This document shows positions 33,898 to 42,499 of a DNA stretch of 64,000 bases, in pieces. This stretch comes from Oscillospiraceae bacterium (GTDB taxonomy: Bacteria > Bacillota > Clostridia > Oscillospirales > CAG-272): the NCBI GenBank assembly GCA_015065455.1, contig SVQI01000006.1:38393-102392 (forward strand). Direction: 5' to 3'. The notes beneath the pieces were generated by a model that was given only the letters and a program-made list of their open reading frames with translations, was not told the DNA's origin and did not search any database. Position 1 is the stretch's first letter, and each line of letters starts with the position of its first letter. Position numbers and translations under genes: made by a program.

Positions 33898-34836
33898 TTA
33901 TTTTTCTTTCTTAAATACATCGTCTACAGAAATTTTTCTTCCGTTTATAAAATCCGAAGCCTTCATTCTGCCTTTCCCTTCGGGCAAAACTCCGTCTATA
34001 CCGATAACTCCCTCAGACGTAGCAACGTATATATTTCCGTTTTCAAGGGATACAACAGTTCCCGGTTCCCTGTCCGTCTTTTTGTCTGTAAGAAACGATG
34101 AAATAAATTTAATCATCTTGCCATTCAAATAAGCAAACGACAGAGGAAAGGGAGAAGTTCCCCTTATCTGATTATGAACACATTCGGCAGGTCTTGCAAA
34201 ATCCATAAGACAATCAGCCTTTTCGATCTTATGAGCGTAAGTGGATTTGCTGTCGTCCTGTTTGTATCTTTTTACATTTCCGCTTTCTATAATCTTTACA
34301 GTAGATAAAAGCGCATAGGCTCCAAGATCCGCCAGCTTATCGTGGAGAGTTTCAAAATTATCCTCGGGACGAATAGCGATCTCATACATTTCTATCATAT
34401 CGCCCGTATCAAGTCCCTCTGCCATATACATAGTGGTAATTCCCGTAGTCTTTTCTCCGTCTATTATCGCTCTCTGAATGGGAGCGGCGCCTCTGTATTT
34501 TGGCAAAAGTGAACCGTGAACGTTTATACACTCATACTTCGGGTATTCAAGCACGTATTTCGGCAATATCTTGCCGTATGCCACAACGACTATAAGCTCG
34601 GGATCAAGCTCTGCCAATACCTCTGCAAAGCTGCCGTCTTTTAAAGTTTCGGGCTGATAGACAGGTATATTATGTTCAATCGCGCTCACCTTAACCGGAG
34701 GCGGCATAAGAGTATATCCTCTGCCCTTCGGTTTATCGGGCTGTGTTACAACTCCTACGATTTCGTTGCCCGAAGTCAAAAGCGACTCAAAGCATATCTT
34801 TGCAAAATCAGGAGTTCCCATAAATAATATTCTCAT
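33898..34836 (-). CDS. fmt: Methionyl-tRNA formyltransferase
   Basis: The 312-residue enzyme formylates initiator Met-tRNA using 10-formyltetrahydrofolate. Motifs: MRILFMGTPDFAKICF, the catalytic region NVHGSLLPKYRGAAPIQRAI (Asn, His), GITTMYMAEGLDTGDM with the catalytic Asp, and the C-terminal OB-fold. It is 11 bp downstream of def, so formylation and deformylation are coexpressed. Confidence 0.96.
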   Translation of the reverse strand: MRILFMGTPDFAKICFESLLTSGNEIVGVVTQPDKPKGRGYTLMPPPVKVSAIEHNIPVYQPETLKDGSFAEVLAELDPELIVVVAYGKILPKYVLEYPKYECINVHGSLLPKYRGAAPIQRAIIDGEKTTGITTMYMAEGLDTGDMIEMYEIAIRPEDNFETLHDKLADLGAYALLSTVKIIESGNVKRYKQDDSKSTYAHKIEKADCLMDFARPAECVHNQIRGTSPFPLSFAYLNGKMIKFISSFLTDKKTDREPGTVVSLENGNIYVATSEGVIGIDGVLPEGKGRMKASDFINGRKISVDDVFKKEK

Positions 34837-34847
34837 ATAATTATCTT

Positions 34848-35327
34848 TTATTCCTCGTACAATTCTTCAAGTTCTTTCTGCGAAAGCATCTTTGCGTGGT
34901 CAATATACAAAACACCGTCAAGGTGATCGATTTCGTGGCAAAAAGCTCTTGCCTTAAGTTCAGATCCCGTTACCTCGTATATCTCTCCCTTTCTGTTCAT
35001 AGCTCTTACTGTAACCGTCATCGGTCTTGTAGTTATACCGCACTTACCGGGAACGGAAAGACAGCCTTCTATATCCATCTGTTCACCCTCTGTCGCGATG
35101 ATCTCGGGATTTATCATTTCAAGAAGCTCTCCTCTTTCTGTTTCAACAAGAACAATGCGGCGAAGCACTCCAACCTGAACAGCGGCAAGTCCCACACCGT
35201 CGTAGGCGTGCATAGTGTCCTTCATATCGTCAAGAAGCTGAATGATTCTCGGTGTTATCTTATCAACAGGACGGCTTTTCTTACGCAATATTTCGTCGCC
35301 CACTTTTACTACTTTTAAAACTGCCAT
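34848..35327 (-). CDS. def: Peptide deformylase
   Basis: The 159-residue metalloenzyme removes N-formyl groups from nascent proteins. All three family motifs are intact: GVGLAAVQVG (usually GxGLAAxQ), EGCLSVPG with the metal Cys, and HEIDHLDG with the two metal His and catalytic Glu. AGGAGAAAG precedes the ATG. It lies 19 bp after priA. Confidence 0.96.
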   Translation of the reverse strand: MAVLKVVKVGDEILRKKSRPVDKITPRIIQLLDDMKDTMHAYDGVGLAAVQVGVLRRIVLVETERGELLEMINPEIIATEGEQMDIEGCLSVPGKCGITTRPMTVTVRAMNRKGEIYEVTGSELKARAFCHEIDHLDGVLYIDHAKMLSQKELEELYEE

Positions 35328-35346
35328 TATTCTTTCTCCTGTATTT

Positions 35347-37869
35347 TTATATGTTATTTGAATTCATATCAAGTGTTATCTGTATCTTTCCACCAAACTG
35401 TCTTTCGCACAAAGCGTATATCTTGGCAAAAAACATTCTTGTTACGGAATTGTTTTTGCATTTCACAACGAACTGCATACGGTATTTGTCGTTTACCTTA
35501 TAAACCGATGCCTCAAAAGGTCCAAAAACGTTTAAAGCAAGACTGCTCTTTTCTTCCATATTCTCTATTTTATCCGCCATATCCTTAATTGTAGAATTGA
35601 GGAAAACACAGCCCTTTAAAAGCTCGTTTTCAGAAGCTGAGCTGAGATTTATAAGCAACACGTCACAAAAAGGCGGAAAAACATACGAACGCCTTAGCAA
35701 TATCTCGTTATTGTAAAAATCAACGTAGTTCTGCATTGAAGCATACCGCAGTATTTCGTGTTCCGGATTATATGTCTGTATTACAGCGCACCCTTTTTTA
35801 TCACTTCTTCCGGCTCTTCCCGTAACCTGTGTAATAAGGTCGAACGTTCTTTCGTTTGCTCTGTAATCGTCAAGATACAGCGACGCGTCAGCCAAAACAA
35901 CTCCAACGCAGGTGACGTTCGGGAAATCGTGTCCTTTTGTTACCATCTGCGTTCCGAGAAGAATATCCGCTTCTCCGTTTCTGAATCTTTCAAGCATATT
36001 GTCAAAAGCAAATTTTGTAGAGGTGGTATCAGCGTCCATACGCATTACCTTTTTATCGGGGAAAAGAAGCTTCAATTCTTCTTCAACCTTTTGTGTTCCA
36101 AACCCAAGGTGCTGTATATGTTCGCTTCCGCATTCGGGGCAAACACTCGGCACCTTTTCACGCGTTCCGCAATAGTGGCAAGTCAGCCAACCGTTTTTCA
36201 CCCTTGCCTGCATTGCGCTTTCACCGTCTTCGGCAAAAACTCTTCCCGGAGAATGAAACGTCATAGACACACTGCACTTCGGGCAGATTATTGCCTTTCC
36301 GCACATAGCACAGGAAACAAAATTATTGTAACCTCGTCTGTTTATAAATAGTATTACCTGCTCTTTTCTCTCCAAGGATTCGGTCATAGCCTTATACAGA
36401 CTTTCTCCTATAACCGACAGTCCCGAGGTCTTTGCAAGGTCTAGTCTCAGATCGGAGATCTTCGTCTGTGGAAGCACGGCATTACCGTATCTCTCTTTGA
36501 GTTCAACTAAAGTATAAACGTTATTTTTGGCTTTATAATAGCTTTCAAGCGACGGTGTTGCCGACGCCAAAAGCATAACAGCCTTATTATAAGCCGCGCG
36601 GAATCTGGCAACGTCTCTTGCGTGATATCTTGGAGACATATCGGATTTATAAGTATGCTCCTGCTCCTCGTCTATAACTATAAGACCGAGTCTGTCAAAA
36701 GGAGCGAACACAGCTGAACGGGTTCCTATACAAACGTCAACCTCTCCGTTTTTTATTCTTCTCCACGCGTCATAGCGTTCTCCGTTTGACAACGAAGAAT
36801 GTATTACGGCAATTCTGTCGCCGTAGTAGCTCTTAAAGATTCCTACAGTCTGCGGAGTCAACGATATTTCGGGAACAAGTATAATAGCCTGTCTGCCCGA
36901 TTCAATTACTTCGTCAATTATTGCCTTGATAACCCTCGTTTTACCACTTCCTGTTATTCCGTGAAGCAATACCGCCTTAGGCTCTCCAGTTCTATATAAT
37001 TCAGATATCTTATTGTAAGCCTCTGTCTGATGTGGCGTCAGAATATTATCGTCGGTAGACTTAATTTCGTCATTATAAGCATTTCTGTATACGTCAAGAG
37101 CTTCAATTTTCACTATACCCTTTTCGACAAGCGACTTAAACTGAACGCTCCCCGCCCCAGTCAAGCCCTTAAGCTCCGACTCAGAAAGCCTTCCGCCGTT
37201 TTCAATCAATGCTGAAATAACAGACTTAAGTCTTTCGCCTCTCAGTTTAGCCTTTCCATTACCCGTCAGATACTGTTCTGCTTCATCAGCAGGTACACAA
37301 AGCTCTACGTATTTTTCATATTTTTTTACACTCTCGCGTATCTCGGTCTTTTTTACAATTATTCCTCTAACCGTCATATCGCGAAGCGCTCTGTCTATCT
37401 GATCGCCAAACCTTTGTTTGAGTGCGCTATATCTGGCATTCGGGCAATTTTTCAGGTATTCACAAATATTTCTTGCGTTTTCCCCAAAAGAATCAAAGTT
37501 CACACCGTCTGCTAAGCTGTAAACATTGTACATCTTACCGAAAGCAGAAACAGGAACAGCGCTTTTTACAACGTCTCCTATACTGCAAAAGGTTCTGTCC
37601 TTCAAAAAATTACAAAGCTTTATCATCTCGTCGTTTAAAAAAACGTCGGGAATTATATCAACTACAGACTTAACTCCGTTAAATTCCGTCTTGTCAGTAA
37701 TTTCAAATACAACAGCGTATGAGCTTTTATTACCCTTGCCGAAAGGCACACTAACAACTGAGCCCACCTTCACTCTGTCGCAAAGCTCGTTCGGTATCAG
37801 ATAGTCATATTTTCTGTCAATAAAGTAAGGTGCATCTAAAATATGCACCCGCGCAAACAGGTCAATCAT
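35347..37869 (-). CDS. priA: Primosomal protein N' (PriA helicase)
   Basis: PriA reloads the replisome at collapsed forks. The 840-residue protein has an N-terminal 3'-end-binding domain, helicase Walker A in HGITGSGKTRV, Walker B VIDEEQEHTY, and the zinc-binding cysteines in SCAMCGKAIICPKCS, CHYCG and CPECGSEH. Helicase motifs V and VI are in LGTQMVTKGHDFPNV and QVTGRAGRSDK. ATG 37869 is preferred to GTG 37878 because GGAGG lies 8 nt upstream of it. coaBC, which often lies between rpoZ and priA, is absent here. Confidence 0.95.
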   Translation of the reverse strand: MIDLFARVHILDAPYFIDRKYDYLIPNELCDRVKVGSVVSVPFGKGNKSSYAVVFEITDKTEFNGVKSVVDIIPDVFLNDEMIKLCNFLKDRTFCSIGDVVKSAVPVSAFGKMYNVYSLADGVNFDSFGENARNICEYLKNCPNARYSALKQRFGDQIDRALRDMTVRGIIVKKTEIRESVKKYEKYVELCVPADEAEQYLTGNGKAKLRGERLKSVISALIENGGRLSESELKGLTGAGSVQFKSLVEKGIVKIEALDVYRNAYNDEIKSTDDNILTPHQTEAYNKISELYRTGEPKAVLLHGITGSGKTRVIKAIIDEVIESGRQAIILVPEISLTPQTVGIFKSYYGDRIAVIHSSLSNGERYDAWRRIKNGEVDVCIGTRSAVFAPFDRLGLIVIDEEQEHTYKSDMSPRYHARDVARFRAAYNKAVMLLASATPSLESYYKAKNNVYTLVELKERYGNAVLPQTKISDLRLDLAKTSGLSVIGESLYKAMTESLERKEQVILFINRRGYNNFVSCAMCGKAIICPKCSVSMTFHSPGRVFAEDGESAMQARVKNGWLTCHYCGTREKVPSVCPECGSEHIQHLGFGTQKVEEELKLLFPDKKVMRMDADTTSTKFAFDNMLERFRNGEADILLGTQMVTKGHDFPNVTCVGVVLADASLYLDDYRANERTFDLITQVTGRAGRSDKKGCAVIQTYNPEHEILRYASMQNYVDFYNNEILLRRSYVFPPFCDVLLINLSSASENELLKGCVFLNSTIKDMADKIENMEEKSSLALNVFGPFEASVYKVNDKYRMQFVVKCKNNSVTRMFFAKIYALCERQFGGKIQITLDMNSNNI

Positions 37870-37903
37870 CAGACGCACCTCCGTTTTTTTCTTATAAAAA
37901 AGA

Positions 37904-38206
37904 TTAGTCGATATTCTGTCCCAAGGATTCTTCTACAATCTTGTATTCCTTGTTGTGCAAACGGTTAATTGCAGTTCTGACTGCCTTTTCGTCACGGTAT
38001 TCGCGACTGATAAGAGCTGCAATACTCTTGTCTGTTTCCTTGTTCGCAACCATTTTTTCTGCGTGCTCACGCTGTGCTACGTATTCGTCTGTAACAATTC
38101 TTGCGCACTTTGAAGTTGCTATAACAAGCTCGTATCTGTTGTACTTACCCTCTGACTGCAATTCCTCAAGGGTGGGGGAAATCATGCTGGTGTATTTCTC
38201 ATTCAT
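37904..38206 (-). CDS. rpoZ: RNA polymerase omega subunit
   Basis: The 100-residue protein has the omega core NRYELVIATSKCARIVTDEY followed by the helix AEKMVANKETDKSIAALI. Omega promotes RNA polymerase assembly. The C-terminal about 35 residues extend beyond the core with charged sequence. It overlaps gmk by 8 bp, as in the canonical operon. Confidence 0.93.
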   Translation of the reverse strand: MNEKYTSMISPTLEELQSEGKYNRYELVIATSKCARIVTDEYVAQREHAEKMVANKETDKSIAALISREYRDEKAVRTAINRLHNKEYKIVEESLGQNID

Positions 38207-38801
38207 AAAACTTTTCCTTCACTTCCAAACGCCTCGACGTGCGTTTTATTTCTGATTTTGTTATGTTTAATATATCTAAAGCAGCGTCTTGCGCTCCCTT
38301 ATCCATGTTTACTACGACGTAGTCGTATCTGTCAAAGCAGGCCATTTCTTTTCTTGATTTTTCGAGTCTTGCGCGGATAACCTCGTCGGTTTCCGTAGCC
38401 CGTCCTCGCAATCTTGCTTCAAGCGTTTTGAAATCGGGCGGTAACAGCAATATCAATACAGCCTCCGGGAACTTTCTCTTTACGTTCATAGCTCCCTCAA
38501 CCTCAATTTCAAGAATAACGTTCTTTTCCTTCAGTAATTCTTCTACCTTACTGCTTATAGTCCCATAATAGTTTCCGCAGTATTCGGTATATTCAATCAG
38601 CTTATCATTTTTTATATTTTCTTCAAATTCTTCTCTCGTAACAAAGAAGTAATTAACTCCGTCCTTTTCTCCCGGTCTCGGATTACGCGTCGTTGCCGAT
38701 ACGGAAAGCGCAAAATCATCGGAAAGCTGTAAAAGCTCCTTAAGCACCGTTCCCTTACCGCTTCCGGCAGGACCGGATATTACTATAAGCATATTATCCA
38801 T
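38199..38801 (-). CDS. gmk: Guanylate kinase
   Basis: Phosphorylates GMP to GDP with ATP. The 200-residue protein has P-loop SGPAGSGKGTVLKELL, GMP-binding SATTRNPRPGEKDGVNYFFV and EYTEYCGNYYGT, and the lid region LRGRATETDEVIRARL. AAGGGT precedes the ATG. Clustering with rpoZ and remA is standard. Confidence 0.96.
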   Translation of the reverse strand: MDNMLIVISGPAGSGKGTVLKELLQLSDDFALSVSATTRNPRPGEKDGVNYFFVTREEFEENIKNDKLIEYTEYCGNYYGTISSKVEELLKEKNVILEIEVEGAMNVKRKFPEAVLILLLPPDFKTLEARLRGRATETDEVIRARLEKSRKEMACFDRYDYVVVNMDKGAQDAALDILNITKSEIKRTSRRLEVKEKFYE

Positions 38802-38829
38802 AGTTCTCTACCCTTATATATTTTTTAAA

Positions 38830-39099
38830 TCATAAAACATCTTCGTCAGAAGAGTTATTATCCGTCAACCCGTTAAGTCTGTCCGAAATTCTTTCGGTCG
38901 GCAAAGCCGATAAAATAACGTGTTCGCTGTCGGTTATTATAACCGACTTAGTTTTATGTCCGCACGACAAATCAACAACTCTTCCCTCTTCCTTTGCGTC
39001 CTGAACAAGACGCTTTATGGGTGACGAGTCAGGGGACGATATTGCAACCACTCTGTTTGCCGCAACCATATTACCAAAACCGATATTTATAAACAACAT
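38830..39099 (-). CDS. remA: RemA/DUF370-family regulatory protein
   Basis: The 89-residue protein starts MLFINIGFGNMVAANRVVAI and contains KRLVQDAKEEGRVVDLSCG and KTKSVIITDSEHVILSALPT, the DUF370 pattern. In Bacillus, RemA is a DNA-binding activator of matrix and osmoprotection genes; the family is conserved between yloC and gmk in Firmicutes. GAGGTC lies upstream. Confidence 0.94.
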   Translation of the reverse strand: MLFINIGFGNMVAANRVVAISSPDSSPIKRLVQDAKEEGRVVDLSCGHKTKSVIITDSEHVILSALPTERISDRLNGLTDNNSSDEDVL

Positions 39100-39108
39100 A
39101 AACTGACC

Positions 39109-39996
39109 TCATTCAAGATTCTGAATCTGTTCTCTGATTTTTTCAAGCTCACTCTTCATATTTACAACCAAATGAGCCATATCGGCATCGTTAGCCTTGG
39201 AGCCTGTCGTATTAACTTCTCTGTTCATTTCCTGCAACAGATAATCCATATTCTTACCGACAGCACCGCCCTTTTCCAAAATCTTGTCAAATTCATCAAA
39301 ATGACTGCGAAGTCTTACAACTTCCTCGTCAACGGCTACCTTGTCCGCAAATATAGCGCATTCTGTGAGTATTCTTGCCGAATCAATCTCGATATTATGC
39401 TTTTCAAGCACCTGCTTTAAGCGGTTTTCAAGCTTTGCTCCGTACGCTTCTATACATTCTGCCGACATCTTTTCTATTCTGTCGGTCATTTCCATAAGGT
39501 TTGCCTTTTTTATCAAAAGATCAGCCTTAAGCTTTTCTCCCTCGCGCTCTCTCTGAGCAATAAACATATCAATTGCGCTGTCAAGAACAGGTCTTATTAC
39601 TTCCCAATCCTTTTCCATATCTTCATCGGGAGTTACAACAGCGAATATATCTCTGTTCTGAGCAATTCTCATAACGGAAATATCGTCTTTAAGTCCAAAT
39701 CTGTCGCGCAAATTCTCCAAAGCCTTTATGTAGCTTTCCGTATACGCTTCGTCAAGTCTTAATTCAACGCCAACCTTTTCGAGAACGTCGACACCGATAT
39801 AAATATCTATCTTTCCGCGCTTGATACCCTTTGTCTGTATATACTCGCGTACTCTGTCCTCTAAAAAGCTGTACATTCTGGATATTTTAATATTGCAATC
39901 TAGAAATCTGGAGTTGACCGATTTTATTTCTGCTGTGATTTCCTTGCCTTCGGCACTGCCTGTAGCTCTACCGTAAGCAGTCATACTTCTTATCAT
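39109..39996 (-). CDS. yloC: YicC/YloC-family endoribonuclease
   Basis: First gene of the operon. The 295-residue protein begins MIRSMTAYGRATGSAEG and has the N-terminal YicC domain plus a C-terminal DUF1732 domain (RLRSHFDEFDKILEKGGAVG, FLLQEMNREVNTTGSKAND in family form; here YLLQEMNREVNTTGSKAND). Family members are endoribonucleases implicated in RNA decay. GAGAGG precedes the ATG. Confidence 0.93.
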   Translation of the reverse strand: MIRSMTAYGRATGSAEGKEITAEIKSVNSRFLDCNIKISRMYSFLEDRVREYIQTKGIKRGKIDIYIGVDVLEKVGVELRLDEAYTESYIKALENLRDRFGLKDDISVMRIAQNRDIFAVVTPDEDMEKDWEVIRPVLDSAIDMFIAQREREGEKLKADLLIKKANLMEMTDRIEKMSAECIEAYGAKLENRLKQVLEKHNIEIDSARILTECAIFADKVAVDEEVVRLRSHFDEFDKILEKGGAVGKNMDYLLQEMNREVNTTGSKANDADMAHLVVNMKSELEKIREQIQNLE

Positions 39997-40029
39997 ACAA
40001 TCTTACCTCTCGTGGTAATATAATAATAT

Positions 40030-40058
40030 ATTATATCTTATACACAATATTTTGTCAA
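40030..40058 (-). promoter_or_regulatory. Promoter of the yloC-remA-gmk-rpoZ-priA-def-fmt-rsmB operon
   Basis: On the minus strand TTGACA (40053-40058) and TATAAT (40030-40035) with a 17-bp spacer, a perfect consensus promoter 34 bp before the yloC start. Confidence 0.88.
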
Positions 40059-40198
40059 CAATCATAAGACCAAAGTTACTTATTTTTTACACTTAATGGG
40101 ATTATATAAAAAACATATAGACAAAACACATGGTCATGATTTATAATGTTATAGTAAAATAAAACTGATATCTTTTTGAAAAGAGGTTTTTTCAGGTT

Positions 40199-41269
40199 AT
40201 GTCAAAACTGCAAAGATTAAGAGAAAATATAAACAACAAAGCCGACGGTATGCTTGTTTCATCACAGATAAACCGTCTGTATCTGACAAATTTTGATTAC
40301 TCTGACGGATATGTTCTGATTACAAAAAACAAAGCGTATCTTATTACCGATTTCAGATATATTGAAGCCGCAAAGAACGAATCTGACAAGAATTTTGAAA
40401 TTGTAATGTTCGGCGGTTTAAGAGATGGCGTATTACAAAAACTTATTGAGGAAAATAGCATAAAAACGCTTGTTTTTGAAGACAAGGAAACAACTTGCTT
40501 TGAGCTTGATATTTTAAAAAACACTTTCAGCAACGTCAGCTTTATCCCCGCGGGTTCTATTCTTGAAGATTTAAGAGAATACAAAACCGAAGAAGAAGCA
40601 GAGCTTGTAATGAAAGCTCAGAGAATTGCAGAAAGATCCCTCGATATGCTGCTTGATGATTTGGACTTGAATATGACCGAAAAAGAAGTTGCGGCAACCC
40701 TTGAATTTATTATGAAAAAGAATGGCGCCGACGGCATTTCTTTTAATACTATTGCAGTTTCCGGAAAGGCATCGTCTCTGCCGCACGGAGTTCCGCGAAA
40801 CGTAAAGCTTGAAAAGGGTTTTTTGACAATTGATTTTGGCGCTGTATACAAAGGTTATCACTCGGATATGACCAGAACTGTATGCATCGGAAAAGCCGAC
40901 TCAGAAATGAAAAAAATTTATAATACCGTACTTGACGCTCAGAATATGGCAATTGAGGCAATAATAAACGGCGAAAAAAACTGCTTCAACATTGATAAAA
41001 TTGCCCGCGACCACATATATAATAAGGGTTATAAGGGCTGTTTCGGGCACGGTCTTGGACACGGTGTAGGTCTTGTGATACACGAATCTCCCAGACTTTC
41101 ACCGTCAGTATCAAAAGAAAAAATGCTTGACGTAGGACATATTGTTACCGTCGAACCCGGCATATATATCGAAAACAAATTCGGAGTCAGAATCGAAGAT
41201 ATGATTTATATTAGCAAGAACGGCCCGAAGAACTTGACAAAAACAAGCAAGACACTTATTGAAATTTAA
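40199..41269 (+). CDS. M24-family Xaa-Pro aminopeptidase
   Basis: The 356-residue cytoplasmic peptidase has an N-terminal creatinase-like domain (SSQINRLYLTNFDYSDGYVLI) and a C-terminal pita-bread domain. Metal ligands are seen in FLTIDFGAVYKGYHSDMTRT (two Asp), FGHGLGHGVGLVIHE (His), VEPGIYIENKFGVRIED (Glu and Glu). It cleaves N-terminal residues before proline. It lies 116 bp upstream of efp, a frequent neighbour in Firmicutes; proline-rich peptide turnover and polyproline translation are linked themes. Confidence 0.93.
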   Translation: MSKLQRLRENINNKADGMLVSSQINRLYLTNFDYSDGYVLITKNKAYLITDFRYIEAAKNESDKNFEIVMFGGLRDGVLQKLIEENSIKTLVFEDKETTCFELDILKNTFSNVSFIPAGSILEDLREYKTEEEAELVMKAQRIAERSLDMLLDDLDLNMTEKEVAATLEFIMKKNGADGISFNTIAVSGKASSLPHGVPRNVKLEKGFLTIDFGAVYKGYHSDMTRTVCIGKADSEMKKIYNTVLDAQNMAIEAIINGEKNCFNIDKIARDHIYNKGYKGCFGHGLGHGVGLVIHESPRLSPSVSKEKMLDVGHIVTVEPGIYIENKFGVRIEDMIYISKNGPKNLTKTSKTLIEI

Positions 41270-41309
41270 CAGAAATAAGATTTTTAGGCAAATTTTAAGC
41301 AAAAACCCC

Positions 41310-41338
41310 TTGAAAAAAATTAGAAAATAGTGTAAAAT
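41310..41338 (+). promoter_or_regulatory. Promoter of efp
   Basis: TTGAAA (41310-41315), 17 bp, TAAAAT (41333-41338). Confidence 0.7.
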
Positions 41339-41385
41339 AGATTAGATATTTATAAATTGACCTAAAATAACGGAGGATAAACACA

Positions 41386-41949
41386 ATGGTAGTAGCAGGC
41401 GATTTTAAAAACGGCATTACATTCGAGATGGACGGCAACGTTTTTCAGGTTGTTGAATTCCAGCACGTAAAACCCGGTAAAGGAGCTGCTTTCGTAAGAA
41501 CAAAACTTAAGAACGTTATCACAGGCGCTGTAATCGAAAAGACATTCAGCCCTACAGATAAATACGAAAACGCTTACGTTGAACGTAAGGATATGCAGTA
41601 TCTTTACAACGACGGCGAACTTTATTACTTCATGGACCTCGAAACATTCGAACAGCTTCCCCTCGAAGAAAAGAAGCTCGGCGATAACTTCAAGTTCGTT
41701 AAGGAAGAAATGCTCTGCAAGATCATTTCTTACAAGGGCAACGTATTCGGAGTTGAACCTCCTATGTTCGTTGAACTTGAAGTAACAGATACAGAACCCG
41801 GATTCAAGGGTGATACAGCTACAGGCGCATCTAAGCCCGCAACTCTTGAAACAGGCGCTCAGATTAAGGTTCCGCTTTTCATTAACATCGGCGACGTTCT
41901 TAAGATTGACACAAGAACAGGTGAATACCTCGAAAGAGCAAAACAGTAA
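41386..41949 (+). CDS. efp: Translation elongation factor P
   Basis: The 187-residue protein relieves ribosome stalling at proline stretches. It has the three-domain EF-P layout: [20 protein letters not shown], the loop [16 protein letters not shown] with Lys at the tip where modification occurs in many bacteria, and a C-terminal OB domain ending [23 protein letters not shown] precedes the ATG. No EpmA/B or YmfI-type modification genes are next to it. Confidence 0.97.
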   Translation: MVVAGDFKNGITFEMDGNVFQVVEFQHVKPGKGAAFVRTKLKNVITGAVIEKTFSPTDKYENAYVERKDMQYLYNDGELYYFMDLETFEQLPLEEKKLGDNFKFVKEEMLCKIISYKGNVFGVEPPMFVELEVTDTEPGFKGDTATGASKPATLETGAQIKVPLFINIGDVLKIDTRTGEYLERAKQ

Positions 41950-41977
41950 TTTTTTATAATAATAAGGAGTACTGACT

Positions 41978-42379
41978 ATGATGATGACAATTACAGAAAA
42001 GATTGCAAACCTCAAAGGCTATCTCGAAGGCGTACAGCTCGACGAAAACAAACAGGAAACAAAAGTAATTGCAAAGATCGTTGATATCCTTGAAGATATG
42101 GCTCTTGAAATTGAAGAAATGGAAGAGTCTGTTGATACTCTCAACGACTACGCTGAAGAACTTGATGAAGACCTTGGCGACGTTGAAGATTACCTCTTTG
42201 GTGAAGACGACGATTGCGATTGTTGCGATGACGATTGCGATTGCGACTGCTGTGATGAAGGCTTCCTTGAAATCGATTGCCCCAAGTGCGGCGAAACCAT
42301 CTGCATCGATGAAGACTACGATGAAGATGAGATCATCTGCCCCGCTTGCAACGAAAAGATCGATATTGACGAAGACTAA
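41978..42379 (+). CDS. CD1247-type acidic zinc-ribbon protein
   Basis: The 133-residue protein, 28 bp after efp, has an N-terminal helical domain (TEKIANLKGYLEGVQLDENKQ; IVDILEDMALEIEEMEESV) as in Clostridioides CD1247. A very acidic Cys-rich stretch follows (DDCDCCDDDCDCDCCDE), then a zinc ribbon with CPKCGETIC and CPACNEKI. Both CxxC pairs of the ribbon are intact. The extra Cys-Asp run is unusual and could bind further metal. The family is common in spore-forming Clostridia; function unknown. Confidence 0.8.
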   Translation: MMMTITEKIANLKGYLEGVQLDENKQETKVIAKIVDILEDMALEIEEMEESVDTLNDYAEELDEDLGDVEDYLFGEDDDCDCCDDDCDCDCCDEGFLEIDCPKCGETICIDEDYDEDEIICPACNEKIDIDED

Positions 42380-42398
42380 TTACCTTTTTTGAATAATT

Positions 42399-42432
42399 AA
42401 GCGCGTGTAAATACACGCGCTTTTTTGTTTTT
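42399..42432 (+). terminator. Terminator of efp and the CD1247-type gene
   Basis: AAGCGCGTGT-AAAT-ACACGCGCTT followed by TTTTGTTTTT. Confidence 0.93.
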
Positions 42433-42499
42433 ATATTTAATAAAACTGCATTGTTTTGCCAATACTCAATATGAAATAATAGGCTTTACGGAGATTGTT

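Noticed and set aside
41362..42015. 217-codon ORF antisense to efp
   Set aside because: Cys-rich, patternless translation opposite a highly conserved gene.
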